Source: Citrobacter amalonaticus
Lineage (GTDB): Bacteria > Pseudomonadota > Gammaproteobacteria > Enterobacterales > Enterobacteriaceae
DNA length: 64,000 bases
Assembly (NCBI RefSeq): GCF_001559075.2
Contig: NZ_CP014015.2
Location: 3,162,001 to 3,226,000 of the forward strand
Reading direction: 5' to 3'
A model generated the notes under the pieces. The model did not search any database. It worked only from the letters and a program-made list of their open reading frames with translations, and was not told the origin of the DNA. The first letter of the stretch is position 1. The number at the start of each line of letters is the position of its first letter. The translations under genes were made by a program, and so were the position numbers. Below are positions 1 to 7,312 of this stretch, one piece after another.

Positions 1-107
1 TCTCGGCTGGCGATATCGATAGCCAACACACGGAAGAGTCGTTTGTTGAGCCACTGACTCCTAAAGAAATCAAAGCATTGCGCAGACTACTGAAGAAGAA
101 AAAATGA
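1..107 (+). CDS. 3' end of an unidentified gene (partial)
   Basis: An open frame enters from the left edge and ends at the TGA at 105-107. The visible tail is about 34 residues. It is acidic at first and then strongly basic, ending in LRRLLKKKK. The stop overlaps the ATG of the next gene in an ATGA arrangement, so the two are probably translationally coupled. I do not recognise the family; too little is present to assign a function. Confidence 0.5.
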   Translation, partial: SAGDIDSQHTEESFVEPLTPKEIKALRRLLKKKK

Positions 108-322
108 AACAGCAAACGCTCTCTATCGCCAGTAACTATGGCGAAGCCTGTGAACTGCTCCGCTCGGGTTATGTTAAGCATGTTTGTCTGAGCTGGAACG
201 TCGGCAGCGATGAATTTTTTCGCATTGCCTCAGACTGGTGCGATGCCGGCGCCAAAATAAAGAAAGAGGGAGATAACTTTGTGATTTCCCTCAAGGGTTT
301 TCCGGTTCCTCGTCAGCATTAA
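104..322 (+). CDS. Small protein of unknown function, 72 aa
   Basis: This 72-residue frame starts on the ATG that overlaps the upstream stop (ATGA), which supports it as a real coupled gene even though its own ribosome site is weak. It has no signal peptide or membrane segment. It contains three cysteines (about residues 16, 28 and 45). The pattern of an N-terminal strand/helix half followed by FFRIASDWC...GDNFVISL faintly recalls small TusA/SirA-like alpha-beta proteins, but that is only a guess. Its stop overlaps the stop of the convergent MocR gene by a few bases. No function is assigned. Confidence 0.6.
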   Translation: MKQQTLSIASNYGEACELLRSGYVKHVCLSWNVGSDEFFRIASDWCDAGAKIKKEGDNFVISLKGFPVPRQH

Positions 323-1746
323 ATAATCTTACGCACCTTACCGCTGCCGGACTGCAGACGCAGTGTTTCCCAGATCGGTTCCAGGGTGTTAAATGCCGCG
401 CGCAGAGGCTCTTCCGGCAAGGCAAACGGCATACGTAAGAAACGATCAAATGCGCCCGCGAGCCCAAAGCGGGTGCCTGTTCCGAGTTGAATCCCGACGC
501 TTTCCGCTCGCGTGGCGAAAAGCGTCGCCAGCGTATCCGGCAGTTCTACCCAGAAGGATAATCCGCCCTGTGGTTGCTGATAGCGCCACTCGGGAAAGTG
601 CTTGCGCATCAGCGTGTCGCAGAGTGCGCGCCGCGCGGCGAGCTGTTGTCTGCGCTGCGGCAAAAATGAATCGGCATTATCCAGTAGCCACGTGGTGGCA
701 AGTTGTTCGATGATCGGTGAGCCCAAATCGACCGTATCCCGCGTTTGCACCAGCGCGGCGATAGTACGAGATGGCGCACGCACCCAGCCCAGACGCAGTC
801 CTCCCCAGAAGCTCTTGCCGGCCGAACCCAGCATAATTACCGGGGCGTCGCGGTGATACGTCGCCAGCGGCGGTGGCGGTGGGGCGTCGTACCAGAGGTT
901 CACCATCGTTTCGTCAATCACCAGCGTTGTACGTGTGCGGGCAGCGATATCCGCGATGACTTGCCGCGTCTCATCATCCATACACCGCCCGGTGGGATTG
1001 TGAAAATCCGGCATCAGATAGGCCATTCTCGGTGAGGTCTGGGCGATGGTTGCTGCCAGTCCGGCTGTATCCCAGCCCTGTTCGGGTAATGACACGCCCA
1101 CCGGTCGACAGGAGGCGCCCTGAATGGCCGCAATCGCCAGCGGGTACGTCGGATGATCGACCACTACCCGATCGCCGGGGCCGGTCAATAAGCGCAGGAT
1201 CAGCGCCAGACCACTGACCGCGCCGTTGACCACCATGATGTCATCCGCCGTTGTCGGAAGGCCTCGCGCGCAGTAATGACGGGCGAGCGATTCTCGCAAG
1301 CAGAGTAATCCCTGCGGTTGATAGCCCGACGTCAGCAAATGCGGCGGCATCGCAACCAGCGCCTGTTGATAAGCCTGATGGATTTCAGGCCCCGCACTGA
1401 GGGCAGCGGTGGAGAGATCCAACGCCATCGTGGTACCGGTGCGCGTCGGCACTTCGCGGATATGACCCGGCAAAACCACGCGCGACCCACTGCCGTGCCG
1501 ACTCTCCAGATATCCCTCTTCCCGCAATTGCGCCAGCGCGCTGGCCACGGTGGTCCGGCTGACGTCGAGTACCGTAGCCAGTTCGCGTTCTCCGGGCAAA
1601 CGGCTGTCGAGCGCCAGGCGCCCGTCGAGGATCAGCAGACGCAACGCTTCTGCCAGTTGCCGCCAGAGCGGGGTTCTCGCAGCGCTGTCCTGCCAGTGCC
1701 CAAGCAGGCGCTGGAGAGATTGACTTCCATAACGACGTGATGACAT
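319..1746 (-). CDS. MocR/PdxR-family transcriptional regulator (GntR HTH + aminotransferase-like domain)
   Basis: This is about 475 residues from the ATG at 1746; a TTG 18 nt upstream is an alternative start. The N-terminal part is a GntR-type winged helix (PLWRQLAEALRLLILDGRL, then LPGERELATVLDVSRTTVASAL). The rest is a fold-type I aminotransferase-like domain with the PLP-lysine segment GSAGKSFWGGLRLGW and the DFHNPTGR motif. MocR proteins use PLP as effector and usually act as transcription factors rather than transaminases. It is transcribed divergently from the YczE-type membrane protein with an 84-nt gap, the usual arrangement for a MocR regulator and its target. I infer that it controls that gene. 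Confidence 0.85.
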   Translation of the reverse strand: MSSRRYGSQSLQRLLGHWQDSAARTPLWRQLAEALRLLILDGRLALDSRLPGERELATVLDVSRTTVASALAQLREEGYLESRHGSGSRVVLPGHIREVPTRTGTTMALDLSTAALSAGPEIHQAYQQALVAMPPHLLTSGYQPQGLLCLRESLARHYCARGLPTTADDIMVVNGAVSGLALILRLLTGPGDRVVVDHPTYPLAIAAIQGASCRPVGVSLPEQGWDTAGLAATIAQTSPRMAYLMPDFHNPTGRCMDDETRQVIADIAARTRTTLVIDETMVNLWYDAPPPPPLATYHRDAPVIMLGSAGKSFWGGLRLGWVRAPSRTIAALVQTRDTVDLGSPIIEQLATTWLLDNADSFLPQRRQQLAARRALCDTLMRKHFPEWRYQQPQGGLSFWVELPDTLATLFATRAESVGIQLGTGTRFGLAGAFDRFLRMPFALPEEPLRAAFNTLEPIWETLRLQSGSGKVRKII

Positions 1747-1830
1747 TGCAGTCCACTTTTTCAAAACTGGTCATTAATCATAGTGCCAATTACAGCGATG
1801 ATGAAGGCTATCTGAACGGGGAGGGTGAAA

Positions 1831-2427
1831 ATGGGGCGTCGTCTGGTTCAACTTTATTTTGGGTTGGCTCTGTATGGGGTATCCACCGCGATGTTTGTGC
1901 GCGCGGATTTAGGTGCCGATCCGTGGAACGTGTTCCATCTGGGGCTGGCGAATCTGTTGTCGATGAAGATTGGCGTGGTGATGATTATTGTCGGTGCGCT
2001 GGTCCTTTTGCTGTGGATCCCCCTGCGTCAACGTCCTGGGCTGGGCACCCTCAGTAACGTGATTGTGATCGGACTTGCCGCCGATGCCGCGCTGGCGGTG
2101 ATGCCGGCGTTTTCCTCCCTCGTCGTGCGTAGCCTTATGCTGGTGGCGGCCGTGGTGGTGAACGCCCTGGCGACGGGGATGTACATTGGTGCGGGTTTTG
2201 GCGCCGGGCCGAGAGACGGTCTGATGACCGGTATTCACGCCCGCACGGGATGGTCGGTGCGTACGATTCGAACGGCGATTGAAGTTTCTGTTTTACTGAG
2301 TGGTTGGCTGCTCGGCGGTACGCTTGGCGTCGGAACCGTGCTGTATGCGCTGGCGATTGGGCCTCTGATCCAGATCTGCCTGCCGTGGTTTCGCTACAAA
2401 CCCCGGGCGCGGATTCAGACGGCATAG
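1831..2427 (+). CDS. YczE/YyaS/YitT-family integral membrane protein
   Basis: A 198-residue, highly hydrophobic protein with about five membrane segments. The ATG at 1831 is preferred over the GTG at 1825 because a strong GGGGAGGG lies just upstream. The conserved start (LVQLYFGLALYGVSTAMFVRADLGADPWNVFHLGL) and the GAGFGAGPRDGLMTG segment are typical of the YczE-type family found in Bacillus and proteobacteria. The transported or sensed molecule is not established. It is divergent from the MocR-type regulator, which probably controls it. Confidence 0.8.
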   Translation: MGRRLVQLYFGLALYGVSTAMFVRADLGADPWNVFHLGLANLLSMKIGVVMIIVGALVLLLWIPLRQRPGLGTLSNVIVIGLAADAALAVMPAFSSLVVRSLMLVAAVVVNALATGMYIGAGFGAGPRDGLMTGIHARTGWSVRTIRTAIEVSVLLSGWLLGGTLGVGTVLYALAIGPLIQICLPWFRYKPRARIQTA

Positions 2428-2509
2428 ACCGGAGAGGACGACTAAACTTATTCACGACTGACGCGGCTGGAATTGGCTTGCCGCGCGGTGGACTTCGGAG
2501 GTTTTTCTC

Positions 2510-2863
2510 ATGAAGTACGTGGATGGATTTGTCCTTGCCGTACCTGCCGAAAACAAGGAGGCTTATAAGGCGATGGCGGCAAAAGCAGCACCGCTGTTCA
2601 AGGAATTTGGCGCGCTCCGCATTGTGGAATGCTGGGCCGAGGATGTGCCCGATGGCAAACTCACCGATTTTCGTATGGCGGTGAAAGCCGAGGAGCACGA
2701 AGAAGTGGTATTCAGCTGGATTGAATACCCGTCAAAAGAGGTGCGGGATGCGGCGAATCAGAAGATGATGACCGATCCGCGCATGAAAGCGTTCGGCGAG
2801 TCGATGCCGTTTGATGGTAAACGCATGATTTACGGCGGATTCTCACCCATTATCGACGACTAG
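2510..2863 (+). CDS. ybaA: DUF1428 family protein YbaA
   Basis: A 117-residue cytoplasmic protein of the DUF1428 family, the same length as E. coli YbaA. It begins MKYVDGFVLAVPAENKEAY and ends with the conserved KRMIYGGFSPIIDD segment. The fold is a dimeric alpha-beta barrel, and the biochemical role is unknown. A GGAGG eight bases before the ATG fixes the start. Its position beside pdeB is the same as in E. coli, so the conserved backbone begins here; everything upstream in the window is accessory. Confidence 0.93.
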   Translation: MKYVDGFVLAVPAENKEAYKAMAAKAAPLFKEFGALRIVECWAEDVPDGKLTDFRMAVKAEEHEEVVFSWIEYPSKEVRDAANQKMMTDPRMKAFGESMPFDGKRMIYGGFSPIIDD

Positions 2864-2902
2864 CGTGACTGGCTGTGCGGCGTGCCGCCAGCCATCTCCG
2901 CG

Positions 2903-4453
2903 TTATAAGCGTTTTTCCGCCCACAGAATAAATGCTTCTTTGGGCAGCGCTTTGCTGTAAAGCCAGCCCTGCCCGTAGTGGACGCCGTGCTGGCGCAGCC
3001 AGTCTTCCTGATTAGCCGTTTCAATCCCTTCCGCCACCATTTTCAGCTTCAGTGTTTTGGCCATTTCGATGATATGCGGCGTCACGTTTTTGTACTCCAG
3101 GGCATCGACAAACGATTTGTCGATTTTCAGGATATCCACGTCCAGATTCTGCAAATAGCTGAGGCTGGAATAGCCGGTGCCAAAATCATCAATATAGATG
3201 GCATGTCCCGCCTTACGGTAGCGGGCGACAATGGGTGAACTGGTTTTCGGATCGGCAAATCCCCGTTCCGTCAGTTCCAGAGCTATCTGTGAGGGGGCAA
3301 GCTGATACCGGTTAAGCAGTTTACTGAGCAACGTCGGGAGCTTTTCAGAGGCGAGATCCGCCGCTTCAATATTAATGGAAATATGCTGTTCGGGATGCTG
3401 CTTCAGCCATTGCCCCATATCCTCAAACACCGTTTCGATAATTAAACGAGTGAGTGGTTCGGTAAGCCCGGTCTGTTCGGCCAGGGGGATAAAAATGTCG
3501 GGTGACAGGTAGCTGCCGTCGGTTTGCGGCCAGCGTGCCAGCGCTTCAGCCCCGACGATTTTCCCGGTGGATAACGAAATAATGGGTTGGTAGTGAACCT
3601 TAATGTCCCGGTTATTGATGGCATCCTGCAATCGGTGATGGGGAGACTGGAGACGGCGCAGAATGCGCAGAATAAAGGCGGCGGCCAGCAGACCGATCAG
3701 CGTGCCGGCGGGAACCCAGATCAGCGCCTGCCGGTACCAAATTTTTTGTAGTGGGAGGGTCGACGCCCAACTGACAATGGTAATGCCCATCTCCGGGAAA
3801 GGGCGAATTTCATAAATAATGCCATGGCTTTCCAGGTGGCGAGGCGTGGTTTCCTGAGTAAATTGCAGAATATTCGGTGCGAGCGCGCTGCTGCTGGCAA
3901 TGACGGTATTGTGTTTTACGCCAATAATCGCGACATCGATCTGCCAGGCGCCAAAAGGAACCACGTCGATAAAAGAGGCGGGATCAATCATCACGATATA
4001 GTCGCCATAGCCCAGTGCTGCCATGTAGCGCTCGATCCCCAGATCGTTATGCGCGGTAAACCAGGCGCGGTAGCCATCGTTAGTGATTTTCATGGGCGGA
4101 GGGAAGGCCGAAGTATAACTTTCCTGCTCCAGGGATGAGCAAACCGGCATGTTGTTGCGCAGATACAGCACTTCCTGGACATAACGATAGCTGAAGGAGA
4201 GTCTCCGCATCGCCAGTAAGTGTTCACGCGAGCAAGGCGCGCTATTCACGGCGCTAATCTGCTGCAATGCCTGTTTTGCCTGGGCTACCACGCGTTCAGT
4301 ACGTTCAGAAACGCGCGATGAGTAGGTATCCAGTTCCTCGATGAATTTCTTCTCGACCTGGCGATGAGCGAGCCAAACACTCAAACCGACCGGAACCAAC
4401 ACGGCGAGGATAAGCACTCCTGTCACCAGACTGACCAGATGTCGTGTTCTCAC
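2903..4453 (-). CDS. pdeB: Cyclic-di-GMP phosphodiesterase with CSS-motif sensor domain (PdeB/YlaB)
   Basis: This is 516 residues from a GTG at 4453 with AAGGA seven bases upstream. That start gives VRTRHLVSLVTGVLIL, matching the E. coli N-terminus; the longer upstream extension is spurious. One N-terminal membrane segment is followed by a periplasmic domain carrying the CSS motif (MPVCSSLEQE) and a second membrane segment (LIGLLAAAFILRIL). The C-terminal EAL domain has EALARWP, the ELTE element, DDFGTGYSS and KIDKSF. Metal and c-di-GMP ligands therefore look intact, so it should be an active phosphodiesterase. The CSS domain is known in this family to respond to periplasmic redox state. Confidence 0.92.
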   Translation of the reverse strand: MRTRHLVSLVTGVLILAVLVPVGLSVWLAHRQVEKKFIEELDTYSSRVSERTERVVAQAKQALQQISAVNSAPCSREHLLAMRRLSFSYRYVQEVLYLRNNMPVCSSLEQESYTSAFPPPMKITNDGYRAWFTAHNDLGIERYMAALGYGDYIVMIDPASFIDVVPFGAWQIDVAIIGVKHNTVIASSSALAPNILQFTQETTPRHLESHGIIYEIRPFPEMGITIVSWASTLPLQKIWYRQALIWVPAGTLIGLLAAAFILRILRRLQSPHHRLQDAINNRDIKVHYQPIISLSTGKIVGAEALARWPQTDGSYLSPDIFIPLAEQTGLTEPLTRLIIETVFEDMGQWLKQHPEQHISINIEAADLASEKLPTLLSKLLNRYQLAPSQIALELTERGFADPKTSSPIVARYRKAGHAIYIDDFGTGYSSLSYLQNLDVDILKIDKSFVDALEYKNVTPHIIEMAKTLKLKMVAEGIETANQEDWLRQHGVHYGQGWLYSKALPKEAFILWAEKRL

Positions 4454-4628
4454 GCAAATATCCTTAATAACGCATTGTAGAGAAAGTATATCCGATCGGG
4501 AAAAAAGCCCTGTAAATGATGTCGTTAATCTGCCGATTTTTTTGAGGGGAGTGTGAATTTTCGCCATCTGCACAGCGAAAAAATGGGCGTTAATGCAGAA
4601 AGGATTGAACTGTCGTGCGTTCAGCGAT

Positions 4629-4657
4629 AAAGTAATGTTATATTATAACATTACTTT
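4629..4657. promoter_or_regulatory. Zur operator (perfect palindrome)
   Basis: The 29-bp segment is a perfect palindrome with 14-bp arms around a single central T. Its core GTAATGTTATA/TATAACATTAC fits the enterobacterial Zur box. It lies 18 bp upstream of the rpmJ2 ATG. A possible -35 (TTGAAC, 4605-4610) and -10 (TAAAGT, 4628-4633) place transcription initiation inside the operator, so zinc-loaded Zur would block it. Zur control of rpmJ2 is established in E. coli; the site here is seen directly. Confidence 0.9.
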
Positions 4658-4675
4658 TGAGGTGAAGAGGATACC

Positions 4676-4816
4676 ATGCAGGTCTTGAATTCATTACGTA
4701 GCGCAAAGCAGCGCCATCCGGACTGTCAGATAGTAAAACGGAAAGGGCGTTTATATGTGATTTGTAAGAGCAACCCGCGTTTTAAAGCGGTACAGGGAAG
4801 GAAAAAACGGCGTTAG
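4676..4816 (+). CDS. rpmJ: Zinc-independent 50S ribosomal protein L36 paralogue (L36B)
   Basis: A 46-residue basic protein starting MQVLNSLRSAKQRHPDCQI and ending GRKKRR, matching E. coli RpmJ2 (YkgO). It lacks the four-ligand zinc ribbon of standard L36, keeping only two cysteines. The family replaces zinc-binding L36 when zinc is scarce, so ribosomal zinc can be released. The palindromic Zur box immediately upstream explains its regulation. In E. coli it follows rpmE2 (zinc-free L31) in one operon; here rpmE2 is not present between pdeB and this gene. A hairpin follows. Confidence 0.93.
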   Translation: MQVLNSLRSAKQRHPDCQIVKRKGRLYVICKSNPRFKAVQGRKKRR

Positions 4817-4828
4817 GGAGAAGGGGGG

Positions 4829-4855
4829 GCCGGATAGAGAGAAAGTCTATCCGGC
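4829..4855. terminator. Hairpin between rpmJ2 and ylaC
   Basis: A 10-bp perfect stem (GCCGGATAGA / TCTATCCGGC) with a 7-nt loop lies between the convergent rpmJ2 and ylaC genes. There is no clear T-tract, so it may be a transcript-stabilising stem or a degenerate REP-like unit rather than a strong terminator. Confidence 0.5.
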
Positions 4856-4867
4856 AACACCAATCGG

Positions 4868-5338
4868 TTATGGCGTGGCTTCCGCGCGGGCAATGGTGAA
4901 GATATCGTAAAACGACAGTTCGCCCTTACGCGTCAACATCTTCTGTAATTGCGCTTTGCGTTCATCGTCAACACGGGGGGAGTGAAGGATGGTGCTAATC
5001 AGCGCGGAAGGCACAAACCGGGTGTTGTACCATTCGCCGTTGTAACACACTCTGAAATCCAGCACGTCGATATCTTCATAGCGATAGCGCGGGGCGACAT
5101 CAAAAAAGAAAAAACCGTTGAGGATGACAAACAGCACCACCAGCAGCCAGACGGAGTCGACCAGCGTTTCTGATTGCAGCATGACTGCCAGCGTCGCAAA
5201 CCATGCAACATACATCCCAATAAACAAACCAGGATGTTTGCGAATAAAGCTGATGCTAAAGCGGGGCTTATTATCGCGCTTCTCACGCACGTTCAGTTCG
5301 TCGATGGTTTCAGTGAGCAGGCGTTGTATTTCTGTCAT
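4868..5338 (-). CDS. ylaC: Inner membrane protein YlaC
   Basis: A 156-residue protein, the same length as E. coli YlaC, with conserved N-terminal MTEIQRLLTETIDELN. Two hydrophobic segments (about residues 33-52, LFIGMYVAWFATLAVM, and 62-80, VWLLVVLFVILNGFFFFDV) are followed by a soluble tail with CYNGEWYNTRFVP. The function is unknown. It lies in its conserved place between rpmJ2 and maa. Confidence 0.92.
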   Translation of the reverse strand: MTEIQRLLTETIDELNVREKRDNKPRFSISFIRKHPGLFIGMYVAWFATLAVMLQSETLVDSVWLLVVLFVILNGFFFFDVAPRYRYEDIDVLDFRVCYNGEWYNTRFVPSALISTILHSPRVDDERKAQLQKMLTRKGELSFYDIFTIARAEATP

Positions 5339-5451
5339 TTTTTGCCTTCGTGATTTCGCTACTTACAGGGGAACGCCCTATTTTAAGTGGGCGATTAGCG
5401 TGAAAAAAGTAACAGATTAACCACAATTTAGCATAACAGTTACAATTCTAT

Positions 5452-6003
5452 TTACAGTGTTTTAATAATCCGAGCCGGATTACCACCCACCACGACGTTA
5501 GCGGGTACGCTTTTGGTCACGACGGCGCCGGAGGCAACCACCACATTGTCACCAATGCTGACGCCGGGATTAATGACTGCACGCCCACCAATCCAGACAT
5601 TATTGCCAATCGTGACGGGTTTGCCGAATTCCAGTCCGCTATTGCGCTCTGTCGCATCCAGCGGGTGCGTGGCGGTATAGATATGCACGCCGGGAGCCAG
5701 CATGCAGTTATCACCAATATGAATGGGGCAGACGTCAAGCATGACGCAGTCGAAGTTGGCGTAAAATGCTTTACCCAGGAAGATATTATAACCGTAGTCA
5801 CAGCGGAATGACGGCTCGATGTAAGGCCGGTCGCACTGGCCTAACAGGGCGTGGAGAATAGCCAGTCGTTCGGCCTTTTCATCCGGGGCGGTGTGATTGT
5901 AGCGGTGAACAAACCGACGTGCCTGCAATCGGTCATGGCGCAGGGTCTCATCTGCCGGGTGATACCGTTCACCCGCTATCATTTTCCGCTTCTCTTCACT
6001 CAT
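5452..6003 (-). CDS. maa: Maltose O-acetyltransferase
   Basis: This 183-residue protein transfers acetyl groups from acetyl-CoA to the 6-hydroxyl of maltose and glucose in the cytoplasm. It has the N-terminal Mac domain (MIAGERYHPADETL) and a left-handed beta-helix of hexapeptide repeats. The catalytic region YTATHPLDA contains the conserved histidine. Length and position beside hha match E. coli Maa. The physiological role is thought to be detoxification or export of excess sugar. Confidence in identity is high. Confidence 0.94.
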   Translation of the reverse strand: MSEEKRKMIAGERYHPADETLRHDRLQARRFVHRYNHTAPDEKAERLAILHALLGQCDRPYIEPSFRCDYGYNIFLGKAFYANFDCVMLDVCPIHIGDNCMLAPGVHIYTATHPLDATERNSGLEFGKPVTIGNNVWIGGRAVINPGVSIGDNVVVASGAVVTKSVPANVVVGGNPARIIKTL

Positions 6004-6179
6004 TCTGCACTCTCTGACGGTTCACCAGTGAGGCAATACAGTAGAGGGACTGCGCTAACCAGGGAACGATCCCTGAGCCATACCGTGACAGAAATCACAA
6101 TAGTCATGCTATTGTTACTGCAAATAAGATAAATGTCCTCCAGGAAAACGTCCGTATTTCCTGATGTTCAGTAATCAAA

Positions 6180-6398
6180 TTAACGAATGAATTTCCAGAC
6201 GGAGGAGGGGATCTTGTCGTAAAGTTTATTCATCGTCAATTCTGCGAGACGGTGATCGGCGGCTGAGTAAAATACAGCCAGTTCATTGTCAGATAATTCA
6301 TATTTATTTTTCTCGATCACGCGCTCAAGCGTGTCAATTGTCTGACAGCGTCGCAAACGCATCAAATAATCAGTTTTAGTTAATGGTTTATCGGACAT
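6180..6398 (-). CDS. hha: Haemolysin expression-modulating protein Hha
   Basis: A 72-residue nucleoid-associated protein that binds H-NS and sharpens silencing of horizontally acquired and virulence genes. The sequence is almost identical to E. coli Hha ([20 protein letters not shown] through PSSVWKFIR). It lies 27 bp downstream of tomB on the same strand, so the two form an operon. AGGTAAG precedes the ATG. Confidence 0.97.
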
Positions 6399-6425
6399 AA
6401 ATCTTACCTATGATTGTAATAATTT

Positions 6426-6800
6426 TTAACAAGACAAACTAACAGGATTAGCTCTGGTGGCATTCACAAAGCAGCGGAACAAGCGATTACCTGATTTCCG
6501 CCATTTCTGCAGATCCTGCGCATTAATGCCATAACTGCTGAACAACATAAATGTGTCGTCCAGATATTCATCAATCTGCTCAATCAGCTTATTGTCCTCA
6601 TTATACTTAATTTTATAATTAAGTGCGAAGGTTGCAATATGCTCTATCAGTTCGTTGAGTTGAAGGTTGATCGCCGAGGTTGGGTCGTTAACCCAGCCAT
6701 GATTGCTTTCTTCAAGGTTTGCAAGACAGTCGTGATAAAGCGTTTCACAAAGAAATTTAAGCTGCGCTATATCATGTCTTTTGGGTGAGTATTCATCCAT
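6426..6800 (-). CDS. tomB: Hha toxicity modulator / biofilm modulator TomB
   Basis: A 124-residue cytoplasmic acidic protein (MDEYSPKRHDIAQLKFLCE...) matching E. coli TomB (YbaJ). It counteracts Hha toxicity and influences biofilm formation, and has been described as the antitoxin of a TomB-Hha pair. It is promoter-proximal in the tomB-hha operon with AAGGGG ahead of the ATG. The conserved cysteine in the LFRCFVNATRANPVSLSC tail, implicated in oxygen-dependent Hha inactivation, is present. Confidence 0.95.
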   Translation of the reverse strand: MDEYSPKRHDIAQLKFLCETLYHDCLANLEESNHGWVNDPTSAINLQLNELIEHIATFALNYKIKYNEDNKLIEQIDEYLDDTFMLFSSYGINAQDLQKWRKSGNRLFRCFVNATRANPVSLSC

Positions 6801-7274
6801 AACGCATCCCCTTCTTAGTGGCTTGAACTAACCGAACACCTTTCGGGATGGGTACAACTAACTGACCTGGTACTTGCCTTCTACGCTTGATGATTTAACT
6901 ATAATCTACTCTAAAAAAGATTTCATCGCTATATTACGAAAAATTACAATTAATGTAATACGAAAGAAAGTGAAGGTTTGTAGATTTTTCTCATTATAGC
7001 ATGCCGACAACCCATTCCGGAATGAGATAATTACGTGATTATTTTGAAATTCATCAGATTATCTTCTCTTTCCATCCTCTTCGCTTACCTCCGGCACGAA
7101 ACCAGAAACGGATGCTCCCCAGGAATTGTCTTAATAATGAGTTATTAAGCAGGGAATAAGCCATAAGCCAAATGGCCAGAAATAGCCTTCATCCTCTTGT
7201 GGATTATAACCTTTATTATCCACAACCAAAAGTCAACAATGTATCAATAAGCCCTTTTGCTGATTTCATTCGAA
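6801..7274. other. Long non-coding gap between tomB and acrB, AT-rich
   Basis: No convincing gene is visible in these 474 bases. The part next to tomB should hold the tomB-hha promoter. The sequence is clearly more AT-rich than its surroundings, fitting H-NS/Hha control. Near the acrB end there is an inverted pair of DnaA-box-like motifs, listed separately. Confidence 0.6.
7198..7225. repeat. Inverted pair of DnaA-box-like 9-mers
   Basis: A perfect DnaA box TTATCCACA (7216-7224) and a one-mismatch copy on the other strand (TGTGGATTA, 7199-7207) form an inverted repeat, TTGTGGAT...ATCCACAA. Direct sequence observation; a role in DnaA binding is not shown. Confidence 0.5.
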
Positions 7275-7300
7275 AAAAAAGGCCGCTTGCGCGGCCTTTT
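7275..7300 (-). terminator. Rho-independent terminator of acrAB
   Basis: A 10-bp stem (AAAAGGCCGC / GCGGCCTTTT) with loop TTGC lies just after the acrB stop. Read on the minus strand, it ends in a run of T. The T-run on the other strand (about 7297-7300) is shorter, so termination from the tomB side would be weaker. Confidence 0.85.
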
Positions 7301-7312
7301 ATCAGATGAGCA

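Noticed and set aside
393..1740. Plus-strand open frames opposite the MocR gene
   Set aside because: Arg- and Pro-rich shadow translations of a GC-rich gene with no ribosome site or family resemblance.
6180..6800. hha-tomB as a newly found toxin-antitoxin system
   Set aside because: The pair is known in E. coli and its order and sequences here are standard.
7198..7225. Replication origin in the acrB-tomB gap
   Set aside because: Only two boxes, no DUE or further boxes, and the neighbourhood is far from typical oriC genes.
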